Assembly: GCF_014279835.1 (NCBI RefSeq)
Contig: NZ_CP047942.1
Span: 744,001 to 808,000 of the forward strand
Reading direction: 5' to 3'
Origin: Synechococcus sp. MVIR-18-1
GTDB lineage: Bacteria; Cyanobacteriota; Cyanobacteriia; PCC-6307; Cyanobiaceae
Length of the DNA: 64,000 nucleotides
The notes below the pieces were generated by a model. The model ran no database searches, was not told where the DNA came from, and saw only the letters and a program-made list of their open reading frames with translations. Below, one piece after another: positions 1 to 8,653 of the stretch. The translations under genes were made by a program, and so were the position numbers. The first letter of the stretch is position 1. Every line of letters begins with the position of its first letter.

Positions 1-2
1 AT

Positions 3-1454
3 AACACGCTTATTCCTGTCGACGTTTTGACGACAGACACTGTTAAGACTCGGATCGGCACGTTTAAGTATTTCGATGGTTTCCCTGATGACGAGACGAT
101 GCGAAAGGCACGGCGTCAGGTGGATTTAGGCCGTGGAATTCAGACCTTCCTCAATTTCATGCCAGCCGCTTCGCTGGAGATGCTGTACGTGGGACATCTT
201 GATGGCTATGGCCTGAAGCCGAATCGGGACATTGGCATTTTTGATGAGCTGATGAGTTCTAAGTCCCTGTGGCTTACAGGAAATACCGATACGGTCTACG
301 CCTCAGCTTTCCTAGATCTCAGCGATGGTCCGGTCGTTGTGGAGGTTCCACCCGGTACAGGTCCAGGAACGGTGAATGATGCTTTCTTCCGATTTGTGGT
401 GGATATGGGAGGCCCTGGACCTGACAAGGGTAAGGGCGGTAAGTATCTCATTCTTGGGCCTGGTCAACAGGCGCCTGCATCCACTGATGGGTTTTATATT
501 GCACAGACCCCTAGCATCATCAACTGGTTGATTCTTCGAGGTTTTCTTGATGATCAAGGCCAGCCAGATACGGCACGGGATAGCTTCAGAAATGGCTTGA
601 AGATCTACCCCTATGCGATGCGGGCCAATCCACAAGCCAACTCTTTCAAGGATCTCACCGACTGGACGGTGAACACCATTCATGCCAATAATTTCAGGTT
701 CTATGAAGAGCTGAATGAGGTGATTCAGCGTGAGCCTTCCGAGATGTTTTCTCCAGAGCTTCTTGGAATGGCGTCAGCGATTGGTATTCAAAAAGGCAAG
801 CCGTTTGCTCCGGATGCTGAGCAAAGGGAACTGCTTACAGAATCAGTTGCGATTGGTAATGCCACGGCTCGTTCGATCCTATTTTCACCTCAGGATCCCA
901 AGGCTTATATCTACCCAGGTAAAGCTGGTTATTGGCAAACTGGATTTCCTGGAGGTAGTCACGAGTATCTCGTGAACAATGGAAATGGTGGGCGCGATAT
1001 GGATGGCCGCACCTTGTTTTTCTATCTTGCCACGGTGAATACACCGGCGATGGCTCTTGAGCTACCAGGGGTTGGGTCTCAATATGCTTTCTCTTCTAGG
1101 GATGCGAAAGGTGCTTATCTCGATGGAGCCAACACCTATAAACTCACAGTTCCTGCCAATGCTCCGGCGAATCGTTTCTGGTCATTTGTGGTTTACGACC
1201 CCCAAACCCGTTCGATGCTGCAAAGCAAGGAATCGCCTTATCCCAGTAAAAACAACAAGCGCAATCAGGATATGGTGAGCAATGCTGATGGCAGCGTTGA
1301 TCTGTACTTCGGACCTGAACCACCAGCGGGCCAGGAGGCCAATTGGGTGAAAACCATTCCTGGTAAGGGTTGGTTTGGGATCTTTCGTTTGTACGGGCCG
1401 GAGCAAGCTTGGTTCGACCGGTCCTGGACGCTTGGCTCGATAGAAAGGCTCTAA
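3..1454 (+). CDS. DUF1254/DUF1214 domain protein, 5' end outside window
   Basis: The reading frame is open to the left edge, so the true start is probably outside the window; the first internal start is a TTG at 27. At least 475 residues are visible. The protein has the features of the long DUF1254/DUF1214 class: an N-terminal segment with LTGNTDTVYA, a GPDKGKGGKYLILGPG motif, and a C-terminal DUF1214 part with FWSFVVYDPQTRSML, a DGSVDLYFGP motif and the terminal RLYGPEQAWFDRSW block. The biochemical role of this family is not established. No signal peptide can be judged because the N-terminus is missing. Two shorter relatives follow on the same strand (1985-3097 and 3223-4374), making a family cluster. 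Confidence 0.85.
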   Translation, partial: NTLIPVDVLTTDTVKTRIGTFKYFDGFPDDETMRKARRQVDLGRGIQTFLNFMPAASLEMLYVGHLDGYGLKPNRDIGIFDELMSSKSLWLTGNTDTVYASAFLDLSDGPVVVEVPPGTGPGTVNDAFFRFVVDMGGPGPDKGKGGKYLILGPGQQAPASTDGFYIAQTPSIINWLILRGFLDDQGQPDTARDSFRNGLKIYPYAMRANPQANSFKDLTDWTVNTIHANNFRFYEELNEVIQREPSEMFSPELLGMASAIGIQKGKPFAPDAEQRELLTESVAIGNATARSILFSPQDPKAYIYPGKAGYWQTGFPGGSHEYLVNNGNGGRDMDGRTLFFYLATVNTPAMALELPGVGSQYAFSSRDAKGAYLDGANTYKLTVPANAPANRFWSFVVYDPQTRSMLQSKESPYPSKNNKRNQDMVSNADGSVDLYFGPEPPAGQEANWVKTIPGKGWFGIFRLYGPEQAWFDRSWTLGSIERL

Positions 1455-1472
1455 ATCAATTTGATCTGCATC

Positions 1473-1510
1473 ACAACATCAGGAGCTATGTTCATAGCTC
1501 TTGATGTTGT
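1473..1510. terminator. long near-perfect hairpin after the DUF1254 gene
   Basis: Two 18-base arms (1473-1490 and 1493-1510) are reverse complements with a single G/T mismatch, separated by only TT. It sits 19 bases after the stop codon of the upstream gene. There is no run of T after it, so it is not a classical intrinsic terminator; it may stabilise the mRNA 3' end, act as a weak terminator, or be an imperfect palindromic protein site. Confidence 0.4.
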
Positions 1511-1984
1511 TGCGAAGACTGGCGATAAAGAAGGCAAGGCAAAGTCCCCAGATGATGCCTTTCACGATGATGGCGTTCATATCCTCAATCGGATGATCTT
1601 TTCTGAAGGCTGTTCTATTCCACGTAGATAGTCCTATAAATGGGCAAAAATTAGAGCGATTGGATGATCACTGGCGATGCAACGCTGGTTTGGTTCAGAG
1701 GTGCGCCATTGCTGCAGGGCAGGCAGCATCCGTTTTGGGGCTGCCAGCAGGTGGGCCTGCTCCACCAAAAGCTGAGCTCAGGGTGGGAGCGAGCCGGGCG
1801 CACCGGCTTCGGTGCCGATCACATCGATCATCACGCCATTGTGCTGCGTCTAAGGCAGCGATCTTTGCTTCTTATTTTGATTCTTACTTTGGTTCGGATT
1901 GTGCGAGATGGCTTGCTCGATTGGGTGAATAGCCAGACAAAGTCTTTCAACGTGATTTAGACGTTTAAAGGAATCAAAAGACTC
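1511..1984. other. intergenic region, no convincing gene
   Basis: About 470 bases separate the first two DUF1254 genes. Two overlapping plus-strand frames (from 1660 and 1664) are open for 90-98 codons but resemble no known family and have no clear ribosome site. They could be remnants of a decayed gene. The last bases contain AAAGGA near 1967, a plausible ribosome site for the next gene. Confidence 0.4.
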
Positions 1985-3097
1985 ATGGCACCTCATATGA
2001 CTTCACTCTCAGGGCGATTCGCTGGTGTGGCCTCAGCGCTGAGCCTCGGACTCCTCTCTGTTGCTACGCCTTCTGTGTCAAAGGCGGAATCGATTGCAGC
2101 TTCGAATCGTTGCCCTGAGCCCGCTGTTGTTGTTGAAAGTGATGCGGTTGTTCCTGTCACGAAGGCAAACTATGCAGCGGCTGAAACACAGACCGTGTTT
2201 GCCAAGTACATCGCCAACGTTGCCAAGGGAAGCTGCAGCGGTGGGATGGGTGTGCTGTTGAACGTCAGCAAAGCAGCAGATCCAAAGGATCGAACGGTGA
2301 TTCGCATCAATTTCGATACCTTGTATTCATGGTTGATTTTGGATCTCAATGATCCGGCAACGATCACGCTTCCCGAAACAGGTGGTCGTTATCAAAGCGC
2401 CATGGTTGTGGATGATCAGGGATATACATCTGTCTATAAGAACCCTGGCGATTATGAATTAACCAAGGAAAATGTTGGCAGTCGCAATGCCTTGGTAGGG
2501 TTCCGCACCGGCGTGAACATGAATGATCCGGAAGACCTCGCCAAAGCTCGCGATTTGCAGAAGAAATTAAAGGTGAGCCAGGCGAATCGTGGTGAATTTG
2601 TGCAGCCCAATCGATGGAACCTCGAGGAGATGCTTGCCTTACGCGCTGCTTACAATCAAGAACGTAACGAGCAAGGTGTGAAGTCTGAAGACCTCTATGG
2701 CCGTAAGGGTGTTATCTCTCCAGAGCGCAATAATATGGGCGTTGCTGTGGGGATTGGAGGATTACCAAAAGAAGGGGCTGTCTATCTCTTCTATACGCCG
2801 TCTTCAGATGAGGCTCAAACGCTCACTCTCAAAGATGTTCCTTATGGAAACAATGCATTCTGGTCTTTAACTGTTTACGACAAGGATGGCTTCCCTGTTG
2901 GTGACAATTACAACGTCAACAGTGCCTTCGTAACAGCGAATGATCAAGGTGAAGTGGTGCTGAATTTTGGTGGTGATTCCAGTCAGGAGAATTACCTTGG
3001 CGTTTACCCAGGTTGGAATGCCACCTTGAGGATTTACAACCCCACTCCTGCTTATTTTGATGGCTCCTGGACGCGTCCGGAGTTGGTGCTGAAGTGA
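1985..3097 (+). CDS. secreted DUF1254/DUF1214 protein
   Basis: A 370-residue protein with an N-terminal signal peptide (hydrophobic stretch about residues 15-30, likely cleaved near SVSKA-ES). The mature part carries the DUF1254 portion (VTKANYAAAETQTVFAKYI, then RINFDTLYSW) and the C-terminal DUF1214 portion (FWSLTVYDKDGFPVGDNYNVNS, ending LRIYNPTPAYFDGSW; motifs paraphrased from residues about 290-365). It is shorter than the first gene in the window and closely resembles the next one, so those two are probably a duplicated pair. Function is unknown; export to periplasm or beyond is inferred from the leader. An AAAGGA lies upstream of the ATG; an alternative ATG is four codons later. Confidence 0.85.
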   Translation: MAPHMTSLSGRFAGVASALSLGLLSVATPSVSKAESIAASNRCPEPAVVVESDAVVPVTKANYAAAETQTVFAKYIANVAKGSCSGGMGVLLNVSKAADPKDRTVIRINFDTLYSWLILDLNDPATITLPETGGRYQSAMVVDDQGYTSVYKNPGDYELTKENVGSRNALVGFRTGVNMNDPEDLAKARDLQKKLKVSQANRGEFVQPNRWNLEEMLALRAAYNQERNEQGVKSEDLYGRKGVISPERNNMGVAVGIGGLPKEGAVYLFYTPSSDEAQTLTLKDVPYGNNAFWSLTVYDKDGFPVGDNYNVNSAFVTANDQGEVVLNFGGDSSQENYLGVYPGWNATLRIYNPTPAYFDGSWTRPELVLK

Positions 3098-3222
3098 GTG
3101 TCTGATGCGATCAGGAAAGATCAGGGTCCCATGGCTTCAACCGTGGATAGGCCCCATTTTTGATCCCAATGGTGCGTAATGCTGCATCGCTGCTGGTCTG
3201 CAGTGATGCAGGCCCTTCATTC

Positions 3223-4374
3223 ATGGTTATGACTAAACAAACAATGATCGGCTCAGTGGGATTTCGTTTATTCAGGCGTCAAGCGCGCACCGTCTTGATG
3301 GCTTCAGCTCTTGGAGCAGGGCTGCTAGTTGGTTCGCAAACCAGAGCTGACAGTGGTCACTCGCACGCAACGAAGCACAACTGCCCTGAAGCGGCGATTG
3401 AGACCAAAGCCACTGCGGTCACACCGGTGACCAAGGCCAATTACGCCGTTGCTGAGACGGAGGTGATTCTTGAAGATTACGTCCGCAAAATTGCCAAGGG
3501 AACGTGTGGCACGGGTGTTGGAGAGTTTATGCACCTCAGTAAGGCCATGGATCCAGCGGATCGGACCATCCTGAGGCCCAATTTCGATACGTTGTACTCC
3601 TTTGCAGTGCTGGATCTTGACAGCCCTGCAACCGTTGTCTTACCTGAAACAGACCGCTATCAAATCCTTGAAGTGGTTGATGAGGAGCATTGGATTCCCG
3701 TTGTTAGCGCTAAGCCCGGTCGTTATGAGTTGACGAAGGAGGCCATAGGGAGTCGCTATGTGTTCGCGTTCGTGCGCACACAGGTGAACATGCAGGATCC
3801 CGCTGATTTGCAAGCCGCCGCTGCTGTTCAAAAGCAAATTGGTTTGGAGCAGGCCAACAAAGGTGAATTTATCTCTAACCATCGCTACAACATGCAGGAG
3901 ATTCTTGATCTCCGTTCCGATTACAACAGTCGCCGTGAACCCGAGGGTGTGACCTCGGAGAACGCCTTTGGCAAAAGGGGAGAGATCAGCGATGAGCTGC
4001 GTAATTTCGGCGTTGCAGTGGGCTGGGGTGGATTGCCTAAGCAAGGAGCTGTCTATCCCTTCCCCAAGATTGTTGACTCCATCGAGCCTCACACTCTTGT
4101 GATGAAGGATGTGCCCAATGATCCTCGGGCTTTCTGGTCCGTCACGGTGTATGACGCCAAAGGGTTTTCAACCGGTGAAAAATATAATGTCAACAGTGCA
4201 TTTGCCAAGGCCAATGAAAAAGGTGAATATGTTATTCATCTAGGTGGAGATAAAAATCAGGATAATTATCTTGATATTTATCCGGGTTGGAATGTGGCTA
4301 TTCGTGTTTACTCTCCAACAAAGTCGTATTTCGATGGCAGCTGGAAACTACCTCAGTTTCAGCCCGTTCAATAA
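3223..4374 (+). CDS. secreted DUF1254/DUF1214 protein, paralogue
   Basis: A paralogue of the preceding gene with the same order of motifs (VTKANYAVAETEVILEDYV, PNFDTLYSF, FWSVTVYDAKGF, RVYSPTKSYFDGSW). The frame is open from an ATG at 3160, but ATGs at 3223 and 3229 place the start directly before a typical signal peptide (RRQARTVLMASALGAGLLVG, cleavage near TRA-DS), so 3223 is preferred. The mature N-terminus is His-rich (SGHSHATKHNC), which the paralogue lacks. A strong terminator follows at 4381. The function of the family is unknown; an exported enzyme or binding protein is possible. Confidence 0.85.
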   Translation: MVMTKQTMIGSVGFRLFRRQARTVLMASALGAGLLVGSQTRADSGHSHATKHNCPEAAIETKATAVTPVTKANYAVAETEVILEDYVRKIAKGTCGTGVGEFMHLSKAMDPADRTILRPNFDTLYSFAVLDLDSPATVVLPETDRYQILEVVDEEHWIPVVSAKPGRYELTKEAIGSRYVFAFVRTQVNMQDPADLQAAAAVQKQIGLEQANKGEFISNHRYNMQEILDLRSDYNSRREPEGVTSENAFGKRGEISDELRNFGVAVGWGGLPKQGAVYPFPKIVDSIEPHTLVMKDVPNDPRAFWSVTVYDAKGFSTGEKYNVNSAFAKANEKGEYVIHLGGDKNQDNYLDIYPGWNVAIRVYSPTKSYFDGSWKLPQFQPVQ

Positions 4375-4380
4375 CTTTGA

Positions 4381-4407
4381 AGCCCGGGTTTTTAACCCGG
4401 GCTTTTT
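4381..4407 (+). terminator. intrinsic terminator of DUF1254 gene
   Basis: A 10-bp GC-rich stem AGCCCGGGTT / AACCCGGGCT (4381-4390 with 4394-4403) is followed by a T run to 4407. It lies 6 bases after the stop codon at 4374. The other strand lacks a T run after the stem, so it acts mainly rightwards. Confidence 0.85.
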
Positions 4408-4447
4408 GACTTGACGTTTTGTATGCCCGATGTTGTGTGATTGATTA

Positions 4448-5521
4448 TCAGTCAAACAGCCAGCGCAGGCCAAGGTTCACGCCGCTTTGGTCCACGCTGT
4501 AGGCGTTGCCACCGCCTCCGGCGTAATCAAGCCCGAAGTACTTATAGGAAAGGGAGATTTGGGCTGAGTTTCCCAGGGCGTAGGCAATGCCTGCCTGCGC
4601 CGTTCCGCTCAGATCTTGTTCGCCGCTCAAGCCGAACCCGCCGGCATCCAGGTAGGCAAACGCTTGCCAGTCTTCACTGATGGCATAGGTGCCGAAGGCA
4701 CCGATCAGCGGTTGCACCCAGGTGTTACCCCAGCTTTCGCTGGAGGCTTTCTCCAGTTCACGCGTGTTCTCCAGGCTTACTCCCTGACCTTCCACGGAAA
4801 CGGTGGTTTCATTGCGAACGGACCAGCTGGTGTTGAGGTTGGCGTCGATCACTCGGGCTCCAAGCAGGCCAAGAAAACTGCTACTTCCTTTTTTCATCCG
4901 TGGTTTCTGAATCGCTCCTGCTCGGTAGCGGAAGGCCAGATCAACGATGGTTTGATTGACATCAACGTCAACATCTAGATCTCCATCGACGCGAACCGTG
5001 CTCTGTATGAGGGCTGCAGGAAGTCCTAGCTGATTGCGCAAGGGGTTCGTTGTTTCCTTAAAGAAGGATTTGGATCCGCTTCCGGACTGGCTCCCGTGAT
5101 TGACACCGGCCATGAACCCGAATCGGCCATATTCAACTTGTGCTTTAAAGGTGAGCACTCCATCGAGCGAACTAAGCACATCCGAGAGGGATTGTTCCGC
5201 GCTGCTTGTATTGCCGTTGATGGTTGTTGTGCTGTAAGTGGTTGGAACTAGGAAGGAATAGAGATCCAGGTACACACGCCAGCTGTCTTCCTCGTCTTGT
5301 TCCTGTTCGGATTGCGTTTCTTCATTATTCGCTTGACTGAGCACGAGGGGTGCAATTTCTTCTGTTTGAGAGATTTCAGGATCGACGTTGGCTACTACAT
5401 CAGTCTCAATCTGAGTTTCATTGGTATCAACGATTTCTGCCGCGAGTAACGGTTTCATCGATGCTTCCACGCACAGCATGCTTAGTGGAGCGATGAGAGC
5501 CAGGGGCAGAAAGCGTGTCAC
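4448..5521 (-). CDS. secreted outer-membrane beta-barrel type protein
   Basis: 357 residues with an N-terminal hydrophobic leader, then an acidic Glu/Gln-rich segment (about residues 30-78), then a domain of alternating hydrophobic/polar strands with Gly and aromatic residues (SWRVYLDLYSFLVPTTY, RFGFMAGVNHGS, DLAFRYRAG, AQISLSYKYFGL) ending in LGLRWLFD. This is the appearance of an outer-membrane barrel of moderate size. No specific family is recognised. It is convergent with the DUF1254 cluster and divergent from the next gene, with which it shares the intergenic region 5522-5665. Confidence 0.7.
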   Translation of the reverse strand: MTRFLPLALIAPLSMLCVEASMKPLLAAEIVDTNETQIETDVVANVDPEISQTEEIAPLVLSQANNEETQSEQEQDEEDSWRVYLDLYSFLVPTTYSTTTINGNTSSAEQSLSDVLSSLDGVLTFKAQVEYGRFGFMAGVNHGSQSGSGSKSFFKETTNPLRNQLGLPAALIQSTVRVDGDLDVDVDVNQTIVDLAFRYRAGAIQKPRMKKGSSSFLGLLGARVIDANLNTSWSVRNETTVSVEGQGVSLENTRELEKASSESWGNTWVQPLIGAFGTYAISEDWQAFAYLDAGGFGLSGEQDLSGTAQAGIAYALGNSAQISLSYKYFGLDYAGGGGNAYSVDQSGVNLGLRWLFD

Positions 5522-5665
5522 GTATGGAATTGAGATTCGCTGAAACTTAGGCGGGGCAATTTGTTATTGCTGCTGAATCTGATCCCATTCGTGCTGATTT
5601 TTGTGGGATGCCCTTGTCGGCTTGGTTTGATGCAATAAAACTCAATCGGTTTTTGGATCAAATTG

Positions 5666-6676
5666 ATGATTTCGCGTTTCCGTGGGCGTTTAGGCCTGGC
5701 ATGGCTACTTGGATGTGTGGCCCTTCTGGCCCCTTCCGTTGCTGAGGCGCAAGAGAAGTCTGAGTTTTTGGTCGCCGACCCTGTTGATTTTGATTTCACG
5801 CCTCTCGTTCATAGTGAAATTGCACAGGCTTCTGCCGACGGTCAACCTCCTGGTACGGATAATCAACCGGTCACGGTGACTCCAGGCGAATCGGTTGCTG
5901 CGGAGGAGGGTTCGTTGGCGAAGGCGGCGCAAAACCCGATTGCCAGTTTGATCAGCCTTCCCATTCAGTGGAACAGCACTCCAAATACGCAATGGGCGCC
6001 GAATCTTTTGGACCCCAAGGCCAAGCAGAATCAGACTCAAAATGTAGTCAATGTGCAGCCGGTTATTCCCTTCAAGGTGAGCGATGGCCTGACATTGGTC
6101 ACACGCACGATTGTTCCTTTTATTTCCCAGCCGTGGGTTGGCGGTACCTCGATTCAGGCACTTGGAGATATCAATCCTTCGGTGTTCTTGGTACCCACGT
6201 TGAAAGGCAATTTCACGGTTGGTGTGGGACCTACCGTGGTTCTCCCAACGGCGACTGACAGCAGGCTTAGTTCCGGGCAGTGGAGTGCTGGTCCTACGGG
6301 TGTTTTGGTTTACACAAAAGGAAAAATCGTTGCCGGCGGTTTGATTAATAATATTTGGTCATTCGCTGGAGATGGCAAGAAAAATGATGTCAATAAAATG
6401 TTGATCCAGCCTTTTTTGAATTACAACCTTCCTAAGGGGTGGTATTTGACCAGCTCTCCCATTATTACTGCGAATTGGAATACCCCTGATAATAAGGGTT
6501 GGACAGTTCCTGTCGGTGCTGGCTTTGGTCGCGTTTTTGTGCTCGGCAAGCAGCCAGTCAATGCTTCTCTTAGCGCTTATTACAACGCAATTAAGCCAGA
6601 GGTTGCTGGCGAAACTCTCATCGGCGATTGGACATTGCGCGCACAGGTTCAGTTCTTGTTCCCAACTGGTAGCTAA
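5666..6676 (+). CDS. neuromedin U-like outer-membrane protein
   Basis: About 336 residues with a clear signal peptide (GLAWLLGCVALLAPSVAEA, cleavage near AEA-QE), a low-complexity spacer, and a domain starting at NPIASLISLPIQ that resembles bacterial proteins annotated as neuromedin U or MetA-pathway outer-membrane proteins. Alternating strands and frequent Gly/aromatic residues support a porin-like barrel. A TTG three bases earlier opens the frame, but ATG at 5666 is preferred. It lies head-to-head with another barrel-type gene. The substrate is unknown; small-molecule passage across the outer membrane is an inference. Confidence 0.7.
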   Translation: MISRFRGRLGLAWLLGCVALLAPSVAEAQEKSEFLVADPVDFDFTPLVHSEIAQASADGQPPGTDNQPVTVTPGESVAAEEGSLAKAAQNPIASLISLPIQWNSTPNTQWAPNLLDPKAKQNQTQNVVNVQPVIPFKVSDGLTLVTRTIVPFISQPWVGGTSIQALGDINPSVFLVPTLKGNFTVGVGPTVVLPTATDSRLSSGQWSAGPTGVLVYTKGKIVAGGLINNIWSFAGDGKKNDVNKMLIQPFLNYNLPKGWYLTSSPIITANWNTPDNKGWTVPVGAGFGRVFVLGKQPVNASLSAYYNAIKPEVAGETLIGDWTLRAQVQFLFPTGS

Positions 6677-6833
6677 GCCCTTCAACTGTCATTGATGACG
6701 CTAATGTCAGGGTGTAAAAATTGATCTTTTCACCCTGCATCTGTTGGTTGCCGTGGTTGGGATGATGCTTCTAAAGGATTAGATTAGCATGCTTTTAGAT
6801 TTGGATTGAGTCTACTTTAAAATTATTCTTTTC

Positions 6834-7682
6834 ATGAGCAATCAACACGGTCGAATGATTATTATTCCATCAGGTGAATACTCAATCGGTTCCGACTCTT
6901 TTTATCCAGAAGAAGCGCCTGTTCGTTCTATTCAAATCAAGTCTTTCAAGATCGACGAAACTCCTGTTACCAATAGCGAGTATTCGTGTTTTGTCTCTGA
7001 GACTGGATACGTCACGGTCTCTGAAAAGCCGCCCGATCCTGTCTTGTATCCCAATCTTCCGCCTGATCAACAGAAGCCAGAATCAGCGGTGTTTATTCCG
7101 CCTCCTCCAACGGTGGATCGCAATCAACCAATGTCTTGGTGGGCCTTGATCGAAGGAGCCGATTGGCGGCATCCCCAGGGGCCTGATTCCAGCATCTCCG
7201 ACAAGATGGATCACCCTGTGGTTCATCTTGCTTATGAAGACGCCCTTGCTTACGCCCAATGGATTGGCAAACGTTTACCGACTGCTGATGAATGGGAGGT
7301 GGCTGCCAGAGGTGGCTTGGTTCAGCAGAACTATTCCTGGGGTGCGGAGATGACTCCAGGTGGTCAGTGGCTTGCCAATGTTTGGCAAGGAGCGTTCCCT
7401 TGGACAAATGAACAGACGGACGGATGGTTCTGGACGTCTCCGGTGGGATCGTTTCCCGCTAACGGCTACGGCCTTGTCGACATGTGCGGCAATGTTTGGG
7501 AGTGGACCTCCACGTTGTTTCCGGTTCCCAAAGGTGAGCAGGAGCGTCGGATCATCAAAGGTGGATCCTTCCTTTGTGCTGAGAACTACTGCCATCGCTT
7601 CAGGCCAGCGGCTTTGATGGGACAAACAACTGATACAGCAACCTGCCATATGGGATTCCGTTGTGCGGCGGATTCAGCCTGA
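6834..7682 (+). CDS. formylglycine-generating enzyme (sulfatase-modifying factor family)
   Basis: 282 residues covering the whole FGE-sulfatase fold: N-terminal GEYSIGSD and DETPVTNSEY, RLPTADEWEVAARGG (about 148-161), MCGNVWEWTS (217-226) and a C-terminal GGSFLCAENYCHRFRPAA block (243-260). The two cysteines of this block, Cys248 and Cys253, match the active-site pair of true formylglycine-generating enzymes, which convert a Cys in CxPxR of type I sulfatases to formylglycine using oxygen and copper. This favours a real activator over EgtB-type or structural relatives. A matching Cys-type sulfatase lies at 14069-16420. No signal peptide is seen, so it probably acts in the cytoplasm. Confidence 0.9.
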   Translation: MSNQHGRMIIIPSGEYSIGSDSFYPEEAPVRSIQIKSFKIDETPVTNSEYSCFVSETGYVTVSEKPPDPVLYPNLPPDQQKPESAVFIPPPPTVDRNQPMSWWALIEGADWRHPQGPDSSISDKMDHPVVHLAYEDALAYAQWIGKRLPTADEWEVAARGGLVQQNYSWGAEMTPGGQWLANVWQGAFPWTNEQTDGWFWTSPVGSFPANGYGLVDMCGNVWEWTSTLFPVPKGEQERRIIKGGSFLCAENYCHRFRPAALMGQTTDTATCHMGFRCAADSA

Positions 7683-7775
7683 GATGTGAGTTGATCCGAA
7701 TCGTGCTCAATTCATCCTTTCCGATGTTTGCTGTCGAATCCAGTAGCTAATGCTTAGGGAAGTTTTTGTTCTCTG

Positions 7776-8630
7776 ATGCCCCGGCTTGAAACCAGTCTGT
7801 TGATCTTGGCTTTGCTCGGTGGGGGGCTGCCGCTTGGAGGTCCTGTTCAAGCCGCGGATGCACCAAGCCACTGTGAATCCAACGTGGGATCCCCTTCTGA
7901 TCTGAAGGAGCTGAAACACGGTCTTGTGCAGGGCTACCTCGCACAGGACACTCTTCCTGATTCCCTAAAACTGCTTGCTCCGCCGCCTGCTCCAGGATCA
8001 GCGGCACAGGCGCTCGATGATGAGTACGCCAACCTCAACATTGCTCTTCAGGAGACCCCACGCTGGAACCAAGCCGCAACGGATGCCGATCTCAACTTCC
8101 CTGCTGCTGCGTCAATTTTTTCCTGCAGTTTGGGAGTTGAGATTTCTGAGGAGCGAACCCCCAGGCTGTACACGCTCCTGCGTCGCTCACTGACCGACGC
8201 GGGACTTGCTTCTTACAAAGCAAAGATGCACTACCAACGGCCTAGGCCATTCGTGAGCAATAGACAGTCGATCTGCACCCCTGAAGATGAGTCGATACTC
8301 CGATCCGACGGTTCTTATCCGTCGGGGCACACATCAGTGGGCTGGGCCTGGGCTCTGATCCTCAGTGAGATTGCTCCAAGCCAACAGGATCAAATTCTCC
8401 AACGTGGGATTGAGTATGGAAAGAGCCGAAACGTCTGCAATGTGCACTGGTACAGCGACGTCCAGGCGGGGCAGCTCATCGGCTCAGCAACCGTGGCCCA
8501 ACTGCACGCCAATCCCGTCTTTCGCGCTGATTTACGTGCAGCAGCAGCAGAAGTTAAGGCGCAACAAGCGCTGAATCAAAACGCAAACGGCATCGACTGC
8601 GAGCTCGAGCAACAAGCGCTGCGTCCCTGA
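7776..8630 (+). CDS. class A-type acid phosphatase (PAP2 superfamily)
   Basis: 284 residues with an N-terminal signal peptide (LLILALLGGGLPLGG, cleavage near VQA-AD). The three PAP2 signature parts are present in order: K150-x6-R157-P158, PSGH (182-185) and S217-R218-x5-H224-x3-D228. The family hydrolyses phosphate monoesters through a phosphohistidine intermediate; export suggests phosphate scavenging in the periplasm. Long Cys-containing segments (Cys33, Cys117, Cys167, Cys221) may form disulfides. It precedes the lipid-kinase gene by 23 bases and may share its transcript. Confidence 0.88.
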   Translation: MPRLETSLLILALLGGGLPLGGPVQAADAPSHCESNVGSPSDLKELKHGLVQGYLAQDTLPDSLKLLAPPPAPGSAAQALDDEYANLNIALQETPRWNQAATDADLNFPAAASIFSCSLGVEISEERTPRLYTLLRRSLTDAGLASYKAKMHYQRPRPFVSNRQSICTPEDESILRSDGSYPSGHTSVGWAWALILSEIAPSQQDQILQRGIEYGKSRNVCNVHWYSDVQAGQLIGSATVAQLHANPVFRADLRAAAAEVKAQQALNQNANGIDCELEQQALRP

Positions 8631-8653
8631 ACGACTTATCCCATGACCAAGCC

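Noticed and set aside
1660-1960. Two overlapping plus-strand frames
   Set aside because: No family similarity, no ribosome site, mutually overlapping; kept as unassigned intergenic DNA.
6708-6737. CAGGGTG/CACCCTG hairpin after the neuromedin U-like gene
   Set aside because: Seven-base stem with a 16-base loop and no T run; not called as a terminator.
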